Assembly (NCBI GenBank): GCA_910583795.1
Contig: CAJTZQ010000006.1
Span: 1 to 64,000, forward strand
Length of the DNA stretch: 64,000 nt
Direction of reading: 5' to 3'
Origin: an uncultured Muribaculaceae bacterium
GTDB lineage: Bacteria; Bacteroidota; Bacteroidia; Bacteroidales; Muribaculaceae
Under the pieces are notes generated by a model. It searched no databases and was not told where the DNA came from. It saw only the letters and a list, made by a program, of their open reading frames with translations. Each line of letters opens with the position of its first letter. Within the stretch, counting starts at the first letter, position 1. Positions 37,330-44,076 of the stretch are shown one piece after another. Position numbers and translations under genes: made by a program.

Positions 37330-37361
37330 TTTGATTATCGGCATCGGCAATTCTAACTTTG
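37330..37361 (+). promoter_or_regulatory. Bacteroidetes-type promoter for the CreD-like genes
   Basis: TTTG at 37330-37333 and TAACTTTG at 37354-37361 with a 20-base spacer. The first gene starts at 37384, leaving a leader of about 15 bases. Confidence 0.7.
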
Positions 37362-37383
37362 CCGCAAATAAAAACTATCAGTC

Positions 37384-37992
37384 ATGGAAATAACAAGTAT
37401 CAATTACGAAGAGCCCCGCTATTCCATGCGTCGGCTTGGAATCAAAATCCTTTTCATCTTCTTAGTCTCGTTTATTCTGGCATTGGTTGCAGGCGGAATA
37501 GATGCTTTGGCTTCCGCACGTGAGAACTCGGGTCTTCTGTCAAAAGAAAACTGTCAGCTCGTTGCAAATTCAACATCCTATTGTTTCGCGCTGATCTTCA
37601 TCTCATCTCTCACCCTCGTTCTTATTGAGGTGGCTTTCAGAAAAGAGATCAATTATCTTCAATATGCACTCATCGGGTGTGCTCTCTGTCTTTTTTATCT
37701 CCTGCTGCTCTCGATCTCTGAATTGATATCCTTCCTACCCTCGTTCCTGATTGCCGCATTGATGACTGTGGCATTGATTTCGATTTTTGTAAACGGTATC
37801 ACCGGAAAGGTAAAGACGATGGTGATCACTACTGCCGTGCTGACTGCTGAATACGCACTTATCTATATCCTTGCAAGTATAGACTCGATGGCTTTGCTGA
37901 TTGGAAGTCTGTCGTTGTTCGCGCTTATCGCCTTGGCGATGTATTTCACGATCAAACTAAAAATCGAAAACAACGAACTCATACTGAAATAA
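37384..37992 (+). CDS. Short CreD-like membrane protein lacking the periplasmic domain
   Basis: A 202-residue membrane protein with about six helices. The N-terminus (RYSMRRLGIKILFIFLVSFILALVAGG) and the helical bundle (INYLQYALIGCALCLFYLLLLSISELISF, then FLIAALMTVALISIFV) align with the ends of the CreD-like protein encoded next. The large extracytoplasmic insert between first and second helix is missing. It looks like a domain-deleted paralogue kept in tandem, three bases upstream of the full-length copy. A role as partner or regulator of that protein is an inference. It is a clean open frame with its own promoter, so I do not call it a pseudogene. Confidence 0.7.
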   Translation: MEITSINYEEPRYSMRRLGIKILFIFLVSFILALVAGGIDALASARENSGLLSKENCQLVANSTSYCFALIFISSLTLVLIEVAFRKEINYLQYALIGCALCLFYLLLLSISELISFLPSFLIAALMTVALISIFVNGITGKVKTMVITTAVLTAEYALIYILASIDSMALLIGSLSLFALIALAMYFTIKLKIENNELILK

Positions 37993-37995
37993 GTC

Positions 37996-39195
37996 ATGCA
38001 ACAGCAGTTAACCCCTCCCCCTTTTCCCATACAACCTAAAAAAGTATCTTACGGCATCAAGGTACTGTTGATGGGATTGCAATGTTTTATCCTTATGCTC
38101 GGCGCACTCGCCGTGTTGCTCATCACCATCGAACGGGAAGGCAACAATCGTGACGTGTCAGACAAGTTTGTATCCGAATGGGGTGGCGATGTGGAGATAC
38201 AGGCACCTTGCGCCACAAAAGGTACTGATTCGAAGATTGCCATATCGCCGTCAGAATTCAAATGTAATATTGATGTAGACTCCAAATCACTTCACCGGGG
38301 CATATATGAAGCCGAAGTGTTTGACGCACGCGTCTCGATGTCGGGCATTTTCAATCGTGACAGTCTTTCCGCTATCGGAGACCTGGTATGCATAGATCTC
38401 CCTGTCCCTCAAAAGGAAGTGTCCAAATTAAATAAACTGTCGATATGTGGCAAGGAATATTCCTGGGAACGGGAAGGTTCGCGTTTTTATTCAATAATCG
38501 ACATCAACGATGTCGAAGGGAATCTCACCTATGCCATAGAATACGACGTCAGGGGATCGAAAGAGATAGTTGTGACAGAACTCGGAGACAAATCCACCAT
38601 CACTATTGAGGGAGTGGCATCCAATCCATCATTCTCCGGAAGCCTGTTACCGGATGAAAGGACAATAAAAGAGGATAAATTCAAAGCTACATGGAATTTC
38701 GAGAACCGTAAATCAAGCTATATCTCTGCGTACGACAATAACGCAAGAGTCTCTTTTCTCGTTGGTGTAGACCGCTATCAGAAAGTGGAACGTTCCCTTA
38801 AATATGCCTTCATAATAATCCTGTTGACTTTTGCCACCATCCTATTCACTGAAATCATTCTACATCATCCCATACCCCTGCTCAACTATTTCCTCATCGG
38901 GGCTGCGCTAATAATTTTTTATTCATTGTTACTGTCATTTGTCGAACACGTATCGTTTGGATATGCCTACCTGATTGCTGCCGCCATGACAGTGCTTCTG
39001 ATCACCACATACATGTGGAAGATGCTTAAATCGAGAAAAGTGGGACTTACCATTGGCGCAATCCTGACAGGCATTTACGCAGGATGCTACGTGATGCTCT
39101 GCCTGTCAGACTACGCATTACTCATGGGCAGCCTCATCCTCTTCTCCACCCTCGCCTCCATCATGTACGTCTCCCTCAAAATCAAAACCCAATAA
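37996..39195 (+). CDS. CreD-family inner membrane protein
   Basis: A 399-residue protein with an N-terminal membrane helix (residues 17-43), an extracytoplasmic domain of about 220 residues, and a C-terminal bundle of helices. The family block VSFLVGVDRYQKVERSLKYAFIIILLTFATILFTEI (about 250-290) and NYFLIGAALIIFYSLLLSFVEHVSF are clear CreD features. CreD proteins are linked to envelope stress; their biochemistry is not settled. CreD family members are often found with CreBC regulators; here the nearby regulator is instead a divergent LytTR protein. Confidence 0.85.
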   Translation: MQQQLTPPPFPIQPKKVSYGIKVLLMGLQCFILMLGALAVLLITIEREGNNRDVSDKFVSEWGGDVEIQAPCATKGTDSKIAISPSEFKCNIDVDSKSLHRGIYEAEVFDARVSMSGIFNRDSLSAIGDLVCIDLPVPQKEVSKLNKLSICGKEYSWEREGSRFYSIIDINDVEGNLTYAIEYDVRGSKEIVVTELGDKSTITIEGVASNPSFSGSLLPDERTIKEDKFKATWNFENRKSSYISAYDNNARVSFLVGVDRYQKVERSLKYAFIIILLTFATILFTEIILHHPIPLLNYFLIGAALIIFYSLLLSFVEHVSFGYAYLIAAAMTVLLITTYMWKMLKSRKVGLTIGAILTGIYAGCYVMLCLSDYALLMGSLILFSTLASIMYVSLKIKTQ

Positions 39196-39199
39196 TACG

Positions 39200-39238
39200 C
39201 GTCTCCGACATCCCGAGTGTCGGAGACGTGTCGGAGAC
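39200..39238 (+). terminator. Stem-loop just after the CreD-like operon
   Basis: An 11-bp perfect stem (39200-39210 with 39218-39228) with a 7-base loop begins five bases after the stop. The right arm is repeated directly at 39229-39238. There is no long T tract, so intrinsic termination is uncertain. Confidence 0.5.
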
Positions 39239-39261
39239 TTAACATCTTACCCTCTCCACAG

Positions 39262-39630
39262 GAGGTCATGAGCAGGACGTAAAAGCCATGCTCGAACTCT
39301 ACGACGACCTCATCGAACGGGATGAACCCCAAAACGACCAAGAAACCACCCGGAGCGACCAAAAAACTACCCAGAGTGAACCCCAAAACGACCAAGAAAT
39401 CACCCGAAGCGACAAAGGAAACTCCGGAACTACCCAGAGTGAATCCCAAAACGACCAAGAAACTACCCAAAGCGACAAATAAAACTTTGAAGCGACCAAG
39501 AAACTACCCAAAGTGGCCCCCAAAACGACAAAGAAAACCCTGAAACTACCCAGAGTGACCCCAAAAACGACAAAGAAAACCCTGAAACTACTCAGAGTGA
39601 CCCCAAAAACGACAAAGAAAACTACCCGGA
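39262..39630 (+). repeat. Degenerate tandem repeat with a decayed reading frame
   Basis: Units built from CCCCAAAACGACCAAGAAA, ACTACCCAGAGTGA and variants repeat about ten times in steps of roughly 21, 30-33 and 42 bases. The two last full units (about 42 bases) are nearly identical. A frame reading GGHEQDVKAMLELYDDLIERDE enters the array and continues as Q/N/D/T-rich repeats to a stop at 39482; another frame carries on beyond it. This looks like the C-terminal tail of a lost or out-of-frame gene rather than an active one. Confidence 0.55.
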
Positions 39631-39635
39631 ACAAT

Positions 39636-39784
39636 AGGATAACCCTATAACCTCATAACCCTTTAACCCTCGACCTTTCAAAAAAAGGACGAATTATAAT
39701 TTACCTTTTCAACCCTGTCGGTATATCTATATGTGTTCATAACCCTCTAACCCTCGACCTTTCAAAAATGGTCGAATTAAAAAA
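39636..39784. repeat. Two dispersed palindromic repeat copies
   Basis: At about 39636-39692 and 39736-39784: TAACCC-rich leader, then CTCGACC...GG(T/A)CGAATTA. The stems are short (CGACC/GGTCG in the second). They belong to the same family as the copies at 6.4 kb, 40.1 kb and 60.0 kb. Confidence 0.65.
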
Positions 39785-39867
39785 ATTGATATGCAATGAC
39801 CCCATATACCGATTTTTTTGCTAAATTCGCATCCGAGAAACAACAGGTGTTGATTGCCCGAACTTCC

Positions 39868-40013
39868 TCATTCAAACTTGGCGGTTTAGAATCTAACGAG
39901 AAGAAAGGCAAAAGAAACACACCGCATGCCGTACCCATAACTGAGGTAAGGCAAAAAAACCGGTGTGGGGCTATTGCTTTATCGTCGTTAGAGGTACGCC
40001 AAGACCCGAATGA
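39868..40013. repeat. Large imperfect hairpin H1 (about 146 bases)
   Basis: Paired blocks are TCATTC with GAATGA at the base (39868/40008), CTTGGCG with CGCCAAG (39877/39997), TCTAACGA with TCGTTAGA (39892/39985) and CACACCG with CGGTGTG (39918/39961), then a small apical stem. Four matched blocks in the right order make a chance origin unlikely. A frame at 39796-40089 crosses it but looks like translation of structured DNA. Confidence 0.75.
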
Positions 40014-40077
40014 GCGAAAAAAGCGACGCGCCCCGCACCGTTGTCGTATCCGGACCTCACGTAGGGAGCGGAAACGA

Positions 40078-40213
40078 GTAACCCCTTAACCCTCTAACCC
40101 CTTAACCCTCGACTTTCAAGAGCGAAAGTCGAATTAAAACAAAATTGAATATTAACCTCTTAACCTTCTACCCCCTTAACATCGACTTTCAAGAGCGAAA
40201 GTCGAATAAAAAC
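40078..40213. repeat. Two tandem copies of the dispersed palindromic repeat
   Basis: Copies at 40078-40140 and 40151-40213 share the TAACC(CT)-rich leader and an identical stem segment, CGACTTTC...GAAAGTCG with loop AAGAGC, followed by GAAT(T)AAAAC. Confidence 0.8.
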
Positions 40214-40235
40214 AAGTAAAAAAATACCATTGCAA

Positions 40236-40267
40236 TTGGCGAATGTCGCCAAAAAGTTCTATCTTTG
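40236..40267 (+). promoter_or_regulatory. Candidate promoter of an unannotated transcript
   Basis: TTG at 40236-40238 and TATCTTTG at 40260-40267 with a 21-base spacer. A 7-bp inverted repeat (TTGGCGA/TCGCCAA, 40236-40242 and 40246-40252) covers the -33 side. No convincing gene follows, only stem-loops. Confidence 0.5.
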
Positions 40268-40480
40268 CGACAGCAGACCCGCGGACGTGTCCGCAACCCT
40301 GCAAAGACATAAGAAGAACGAGCGTCACGACCCGTTGTCCACCGCTGAAAATCTGGACAATTTTCAATCATACGGACAACAAGCAATGGCGCTCACGCTA
40401 AAGCGTATACAAACGGGCACTCCCCTTTTGCCAAGTCACACAAAGACAAGGCAAAAGAAAGAGTGTTGTATACCCGTCCT
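40263..40480 (+). ncRNA. Possible structured non-coding RNA
   Basis: Downstream of the candidate promoter are three consecutive stem-loops. The first pairs CTTTGC/GCAAAG (40263/40300) enclosing GCGGAC/GTCCGC (40281/40289). The second is TTGTCCA/TGGACAA (40335/40354). The third is a long imperfect stem from about 40404 to 40477, with CTTTTGCC/GGCAAAAG, CACTC/GAGTG and GTATAC/GTATAC as paired blocks. The frame at 40230-40499 has no recognisable protein features. Transcription is inferred, not shown. Confidence 0.4.
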
Positions 40481-40482
40481 CA

Positions 40483-40596
40483 TTCCATCCGGAACATAAT
40501 TCCCTACGGAATTGCACTTCCATCAGGAATCTGATTTCATCAGGAACAAGATTCTCAGGAATACAAATCCCACAGGAATTTGGTTCCGACTGGAAT
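40483..40596. repeat. Array of seven TTCC-N4-GGAA palindromes with 17-bp spacing
   Basis: GGAA occurs at 40491, 40508, 40526, 40543, 40558, 40575 and 40592, each preceded by TTCC or a one-base variant after three or four bases. The intervals are 17, 18, 17, 15, 17 and 17. The central bases vary (ATCC, CTAC, ATCA, ATCA, TCA, CACA, GACT), so the palindrome rather than the full sequence is conserved. Confidence 0.85.
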
Positions 40597-40630
40597 AATA
40601 CAGAGGCGAGGGATAACCGCAGGTATATAC

Positions 40631-40730
40631 AAAGGCGTGGGCTATTTACTTGTTACGTATGATCGGCAGTCCAGAGCCGCAGCGGAGTAACAAAGGCCCA
40701 CGCCTTTCGTCATTTACCGACCGGTAAATG
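40631..40730. repeat. Long three-part hairpin H3 and adjacent palindrome
   Basis: A perfect 12-bp outer stem (40631-40642/40696-40707) encloses a 7-bp stem TTGTTAC/GTAACAA (40650/40687) and an inner CGGC/GCCG stem (40664/40676). A separate 9-bp palindrome with a 2-base loop follows at 40711-40719/40722-40730. The rising strand GTGGGCTATTTACTTGTTACG resembles the descending strand of H1 at about 39964-39990. The structure ends about 95 bases before the vWA gene. Confidence 0.85.
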
Positions 40731-40824
40731 CACCTTATACTTATAATAAATAATTCTGGAAGCACTCTATAAATAGAGACACCATAGCTTTCTACAATAT
40801 CTAAATAAATCTAATATCATTGGT

Positions 40825-41532
40825 ATGGTGTTCAATGGTAATGATTGTTATATGTCTGGACAAGGATTAAAGTACAATGTTGACATTGTAATGTGCATAG
40901 ACTGTACAGGTAGTATGGGTGGCCTTTTGGACACTGTAAAAAACAACGCTCTCAAATTTTATCCAGATTTATGCGCAAGATGCGAAGATAAGGGCAAAGA
41001 AATATCTGAACTTCGCATTCGTGCTATTGCTTTCCGTGATTTTGACTGTGATGGTAACGCTGCTGTTGCTGATACTGGGTTCATGAATATTCCAGCCCAA
41101 GAGTCTGGTTTTAAGAGCTTCGTAAGTGGACTTAGACCTGCCGGAGGTGGTGATGAACCGGAAAATGGACTTGAGGCTCTTGCCATGGCTATCAATTCTG
41201 ATTGGACAACAGGAGGAGACAGGCGCCGTCATGTTGTAGTGATTTGGTCAGATGCTTCTACCCATCCACTTGGCGTAGGTAAATCGAATCCTACATATCC
41301 CCAAAATATGCCTGCTGATTTTGACGAGTTGACAGATTGGTGGGAAGATGAGCAATCAGGGAAGATGTGTAAGTCTGCAAAGAGGTTGATTATTTTTGCA
41401 CCGGATGCCAGTGCTTGGACTGAGATTGGGATGAACTGGACAAATACAATTCATCATCCTGCAAAGGCAGGCGATGGATTGGAAGACATAGATTACGAGA
41501 CAATTCTTTCTTCAATCGTAAACTCAATCTAA
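40825..41532 (+). CDS. vWA-domain protein, TerY-like
   Basis: A 235-residue single-domain von Willebrand A protein. The metal-ion-dependent adhesion site is D26-C-T28-G-S30 in VMCIDCTGSMGG, with T in place of the first usual serine. The second metal-site region follows in FRDFDCDGNAAVADTGF and the third in VIWSDASTHPLG. There is no signal peptide, so it is cytoplasmic. The gene is first in a ten-gene run and is followed after two bases by a PP2C phosphatase and then by a kinase, the arrangement named the TerY-P triad in comparative genomics of tellurite/stress loci. In that model the vWA protein is a metal-dependent binding partner of the kinase/phosphatase pair. An ATG at 40852 is an alternative start. 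Confidence 0.85.
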   Translation: MVFNGNDCYMSGQGLKYNVDIVMCIDCTGSMGGLLDTVKNNALKFYPDLCARCEDKGKEISELRIRAIAFRDFDCDGNAAVADTGFMNIPAQESGFKSFVSGLRPAGGGDEPENGLEALAMAINSDWTTGGDRRRHVVVIWSDASTHPLGVGKSNPTYPQNMPADFDELTDWWEDEQSGKMCKSAKRLIIFAPDASAWTEIGMNWTNTIHHPAKAGDGLEDIDYETILSSIVNSI

Positions 41533-41534
41533 TT

Positions 41535-42866
41535 ATGAATCCCATAAGCTTAAAGTTTATGATAGAGAAGAGAGAGGATCATGGAGAAGATTCAGAACCT
41601 CTCTCTATCTCTAAGGACGAGTTCTATGCCGTAGGTGTATTCGACGGTATGGGAGGTTCTGGTGCGACTATTTGCAAATCCGAGTTTGGAGATGATCACA
41701 CTAAAGCTTATGTAGCATCAAGAATAATACGTGAAGCCATAAACAACTATTTAGGAAACGCTAAAGATGTTCGAAAAATAAATTCAGAAGGTATTAGATC
41801 AACTGCCCGAGGACGCCTTGAACAAGAAAAGATCATCTATCCAACAAAAGTTTCAAAACTTAGAAGCAAGTTAGTACGTGATTACCCGACAACTCTTGCT
41901 ATAACCACTGCCCTTAAGAATGACGACGAGACATATGTCGTTAATAGTTATTGGGCAGGTGATTCCCGTAATTATTTATGGACACCAGAAGGTTTTTTTC
42001 AAATTTCTAAAGATGATCTTGATACTGAATCAGACCCCCTTGAGAATTTGAGAAATGATAGCGCTTTGTCTAATTGTATATGTGCAGATAGGGAGTTTAA
42101 TATAAATAATAAAACAATTCAGGTCTCAGAAAAATTCGTTATTTTAAGCGCGACAGATGGTTGTTTTAATTATTTCGCTACTCCAATGCACTTTCAAGAA
42201 GTTCTTTTATCAGGACTAAAGTTTTCTGAAAATGTAGAAGGATGGGAGAATTTCTGCAAAAAAGAATTTTCCTCCGTGGCAGGAGACGATGTATCTATCT
42301 CTTTACTCGCTATTGGTTTTGACAGTTTCAAAGATTTGAAAGAATCTTTTATGGAGTCAACCATTGTTGGAATTGACGAAATTAAGAAGGCTCAAGATAG
42401 TATTATATATCTTACCTCTAAAATTGAATCTGAGAAAAAAAATTTGAAGGCTCTTATCCAGTCAGAATGGGCAGAGTATAAAGTTTCGTACATGAAGTAT
42501 TTCAGTGTAGAAACAGAGTCTGATAACATTGAAATTACCTCAGAAGAACCTTCCACAGACACTCATTTTGATGGTAATGACGTTGTTCCGACAAAAGATA
42601 AAGTTTGTAGTGAAGAAATACCCGAAGCTGCAGAAGATTCAATTAGCTTTGAGAAAGAAAACACAGAAATTTCCTCAGAAGATTCTTTACCTAAAGAAAA
42701 AAGCAACGATAACACTAATACCGCTGACACTGTCGTTTCTGAGACTAAACCCGAATCATCAGAAATTGAGGTGACCGAAAATGATAAATCGCTTTCTGAC
42801 AAAGAAGAATCTTCAAAGATTATAACTGAAGCTAATGCGGTACATTCTATAGATAAGCTTATCTAA
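41535..42866 (+). CDS. PP2C-family protein phosphatase with acidic tail
   Basis: 443 residues. The PP2C metal-binding motifs are all present: D37 in VFDGMGGSG, D143 in WAGDSRNY, D208 in SATDGCF and D251-D252 in AGDDVSIS. A long Ser/Glu-rich tail follows (about 330-440, SSEDSLPKEKSND), probably disordered. The frame stops with TAA at 42866, leaving a 103-base gap in an operon whose other gaps are at most 14 bases. Beyond that TAA the same frame stays open for 38 codons (including SPVFLSNILRTGFDMIISYVKR) to a TGA at 42983 that overlaps the kinase start. The annotated end may therefore be a premature stop. The enzyme would reverse phosphorylation by the neighbouring kinase. Confidence 0.88.
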   Translation: MNPISLKFMIEKREDHGEDSEPLSISKDEFYAVGVFDGMGGSGATICKSEFGDDHTKAYVASRIIREAINNYLGNAKDVRKINSEGIRSTARGRLEQEKIIYPTKVSKLRSKLVRDYPTTLAITTALKNDDETYVVNSYWAGDSRNYLWTPEGFFQISKDDLDTESDPLENLRNDSALSNCICADREFNINNKTIQVSEKFVILSATDGCFNYFATPMHFQEVLLSGLKFSENVEGWENFCKKEFSSVAGDDVSISLLAIGFDSFKDLKESFMESTIVGIDEIKKAQDSIIYLTSKIESEKKNLKALIQSEWAEYKVSYMKYFSVETESDNIEITSEEPSTDTHFDGNDVVPTKDKVCSEEIPEAAEDSISFEKENTEISSEDSLPKEKSNDNTNTADTVVSETKPESSEIEVTENDKSLSDKEESSKIITEANAVHSIDKLI

Positions 42867-42969
42867 GAAAAAACAAGAATAGAAAAATCCATTGATAAGA
42901 AACCGCAAACAGAGTCTCCTGTGTTTCTCTCAAATATTCTAAGAACGGGATTCGATATGATAATATCCT

Positions 42970-44076
42970 ATGTTAAAAGATGAAATTATAAATGGCTATC
43001 GGATTCTTGAAGATTTCAAGATCGCTGGTGGGATGAGTAAGGTTTCTTTTGCTGAGAAAGAAGGGAAAACTTATTTCATCAAGGAATTCTTATCTCCTAA
43101 ATATCCCACTCCTGACAGTCCAGGTAGTGAAAAGACAAAAGAAAAGAAACGTAAAGCTTGTGATGAATTTGAAAAGCATCATAGGGATTTAAATAATGCT
43201 ATCGGAAAATGTTGTGCAGGTACAGGAGGACACCTAATATATGCTATTGACTTTTTCCGTAATGGGGCATCCTATTATAAGGTTACAGAAAAAATAGACA
43301 TTTCAACTCTACCTTGTGAAAGTATAGCACTTCTTCCTATTGAAAAGATTCTTCTTATTGCTAAGTCTGCAGTTCATAGTATAAAAATTCTTCATGGCTT
43401 AAAAATCGTACATGGAGATTTAAAGCCCGACAATCTCCCAATTAAAAGAGCAGCGGCAGGACATGTAGTAAAGCTCATAGACTTTGATGATAGCTATTTT
43501 GAATGCAATCCACCTTCAGATCGGGAAAACCTTGTCGGGACTCCGGAGTATTATTCTCCAGAGCAAGCGGCTTATATCATGGATGAAGATGAAGAAATAG
43601 AAAGAGATACGCTCACTTGCAAATCTGACATATTCACTCTTGGTATCATCTTCAGCGAATACTTTACTGGTGAAAAACCAATTTTATCAGGTGGTCATAA
43701 GAATACATGGACTTGTATAAACGATGGTAAATCAATATCATTCAAGAAGACATTACCTTCCAAAATCGAGAATTTGATAAGATCAATGCTATCTCTTAAT
43801 CCAAATGATCGTCCTTCAATAAGTGAAGTATTCAACATACTTAAAGACGTGAAGCCAGAAGATGGAGTTTCTGGTGGGGAAACTATAACTTCAGGTTCAA
43901 TACCTAAGAAGCCTCCTTTACGGTTTGGTCCTGGATTCAAGCCTTCTGGAGGTAAATCACCAACGATAACGTCTGAATCACCAAAACGACCAGCAATCCT
44001 ACCAATTTCTTCTGAAGATAAACCAAAAACGTCAGGGAATCTACGTGGCAAAGGTCTAAAAATTGCTGATAAATAA
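42970..44076 (+). CDS. Hanks-type serine/threonine protein kinase
   Basis: A 368-residue soluble kinase. The glycine-rich loop is AGGMSKVSF, the ATP lysine is K38 (TYFIKEF), the catalytic loop is HGDLKPDN with D150 (HGD in place of HRD), the metal aspartate is D171 in LIDFDDSYF (DFD in place of DFG), and the activation segment ends GTPEYYSPEQA. FTLGIIFSEYFTGEKP and NDRPSISEVF are the C-lobe motifs. A proline/lysine-rich tail (about 300-368) replaces the membrane and PASTA parts of many bacterial kinases. The substitutions are seen in active eukaryotic-like bacterial kinases, so activity is likely. Stop TAA and the next start ATG overlap by one base. Confidence 0.9.
   Translation: MLKDEIINGYRILEDFKIAGGMSKVSFAEKEGKTYFIKEFLSPKYPTPDSPGSEKTKEKKRKACDEFEKHHRDLNNAIGKCCAGTGGHLIYAIDFFRNGASYYKVTEKIDISTLPCESIALLPIEKILLIAKSAVHSIKILHGLKIVHGDLKPDNLPIKRAAAGHVVKLIDFDDSYFECNPPSDRENLVGTPEYYSPEQAAYIMDEDEEIERDTLTCKSDIFTLGIIFSEYFTGEKPILSGGHKNTWTCINDGKSISFKKTLPSKIENLIRSMLSLNPNDRPSISEVFNILKDVKPEDGVSGGETITSGSIPKKPPLRFGPGFKPSGGKSPTITSESPKRPAILPISSEDKPKTSGNLRGKGLKIADK

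Noticed and set aside
39796..40089. 97-codon open frame as a protein gene
   Set aside because: It runs through hairpin H1 and a dispersed palindrome; the translation is basic and low in hydrophobic structure, and no promoter or ribosome-binding site is evident.
40230..40499. 89-codon open frame as a protein gene
   Set aside because: It overlaps the candidate promoter and three stem-loops, and the translation has no recognisable pattern. A structured RNA explains the region better.
40483..40596. CRISPR array
   Set aside because: Repeat units are only about 13 bases of palindrome with 3-5 base separations, and no cas gene is near. Spacer-length unique segments are absent.
39868..40707. Retron or group II intron RNA
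   Set aside because: Large hairpins invite the idea, but there is no reverse transcriptase gene in the window and no domain V-like motif.
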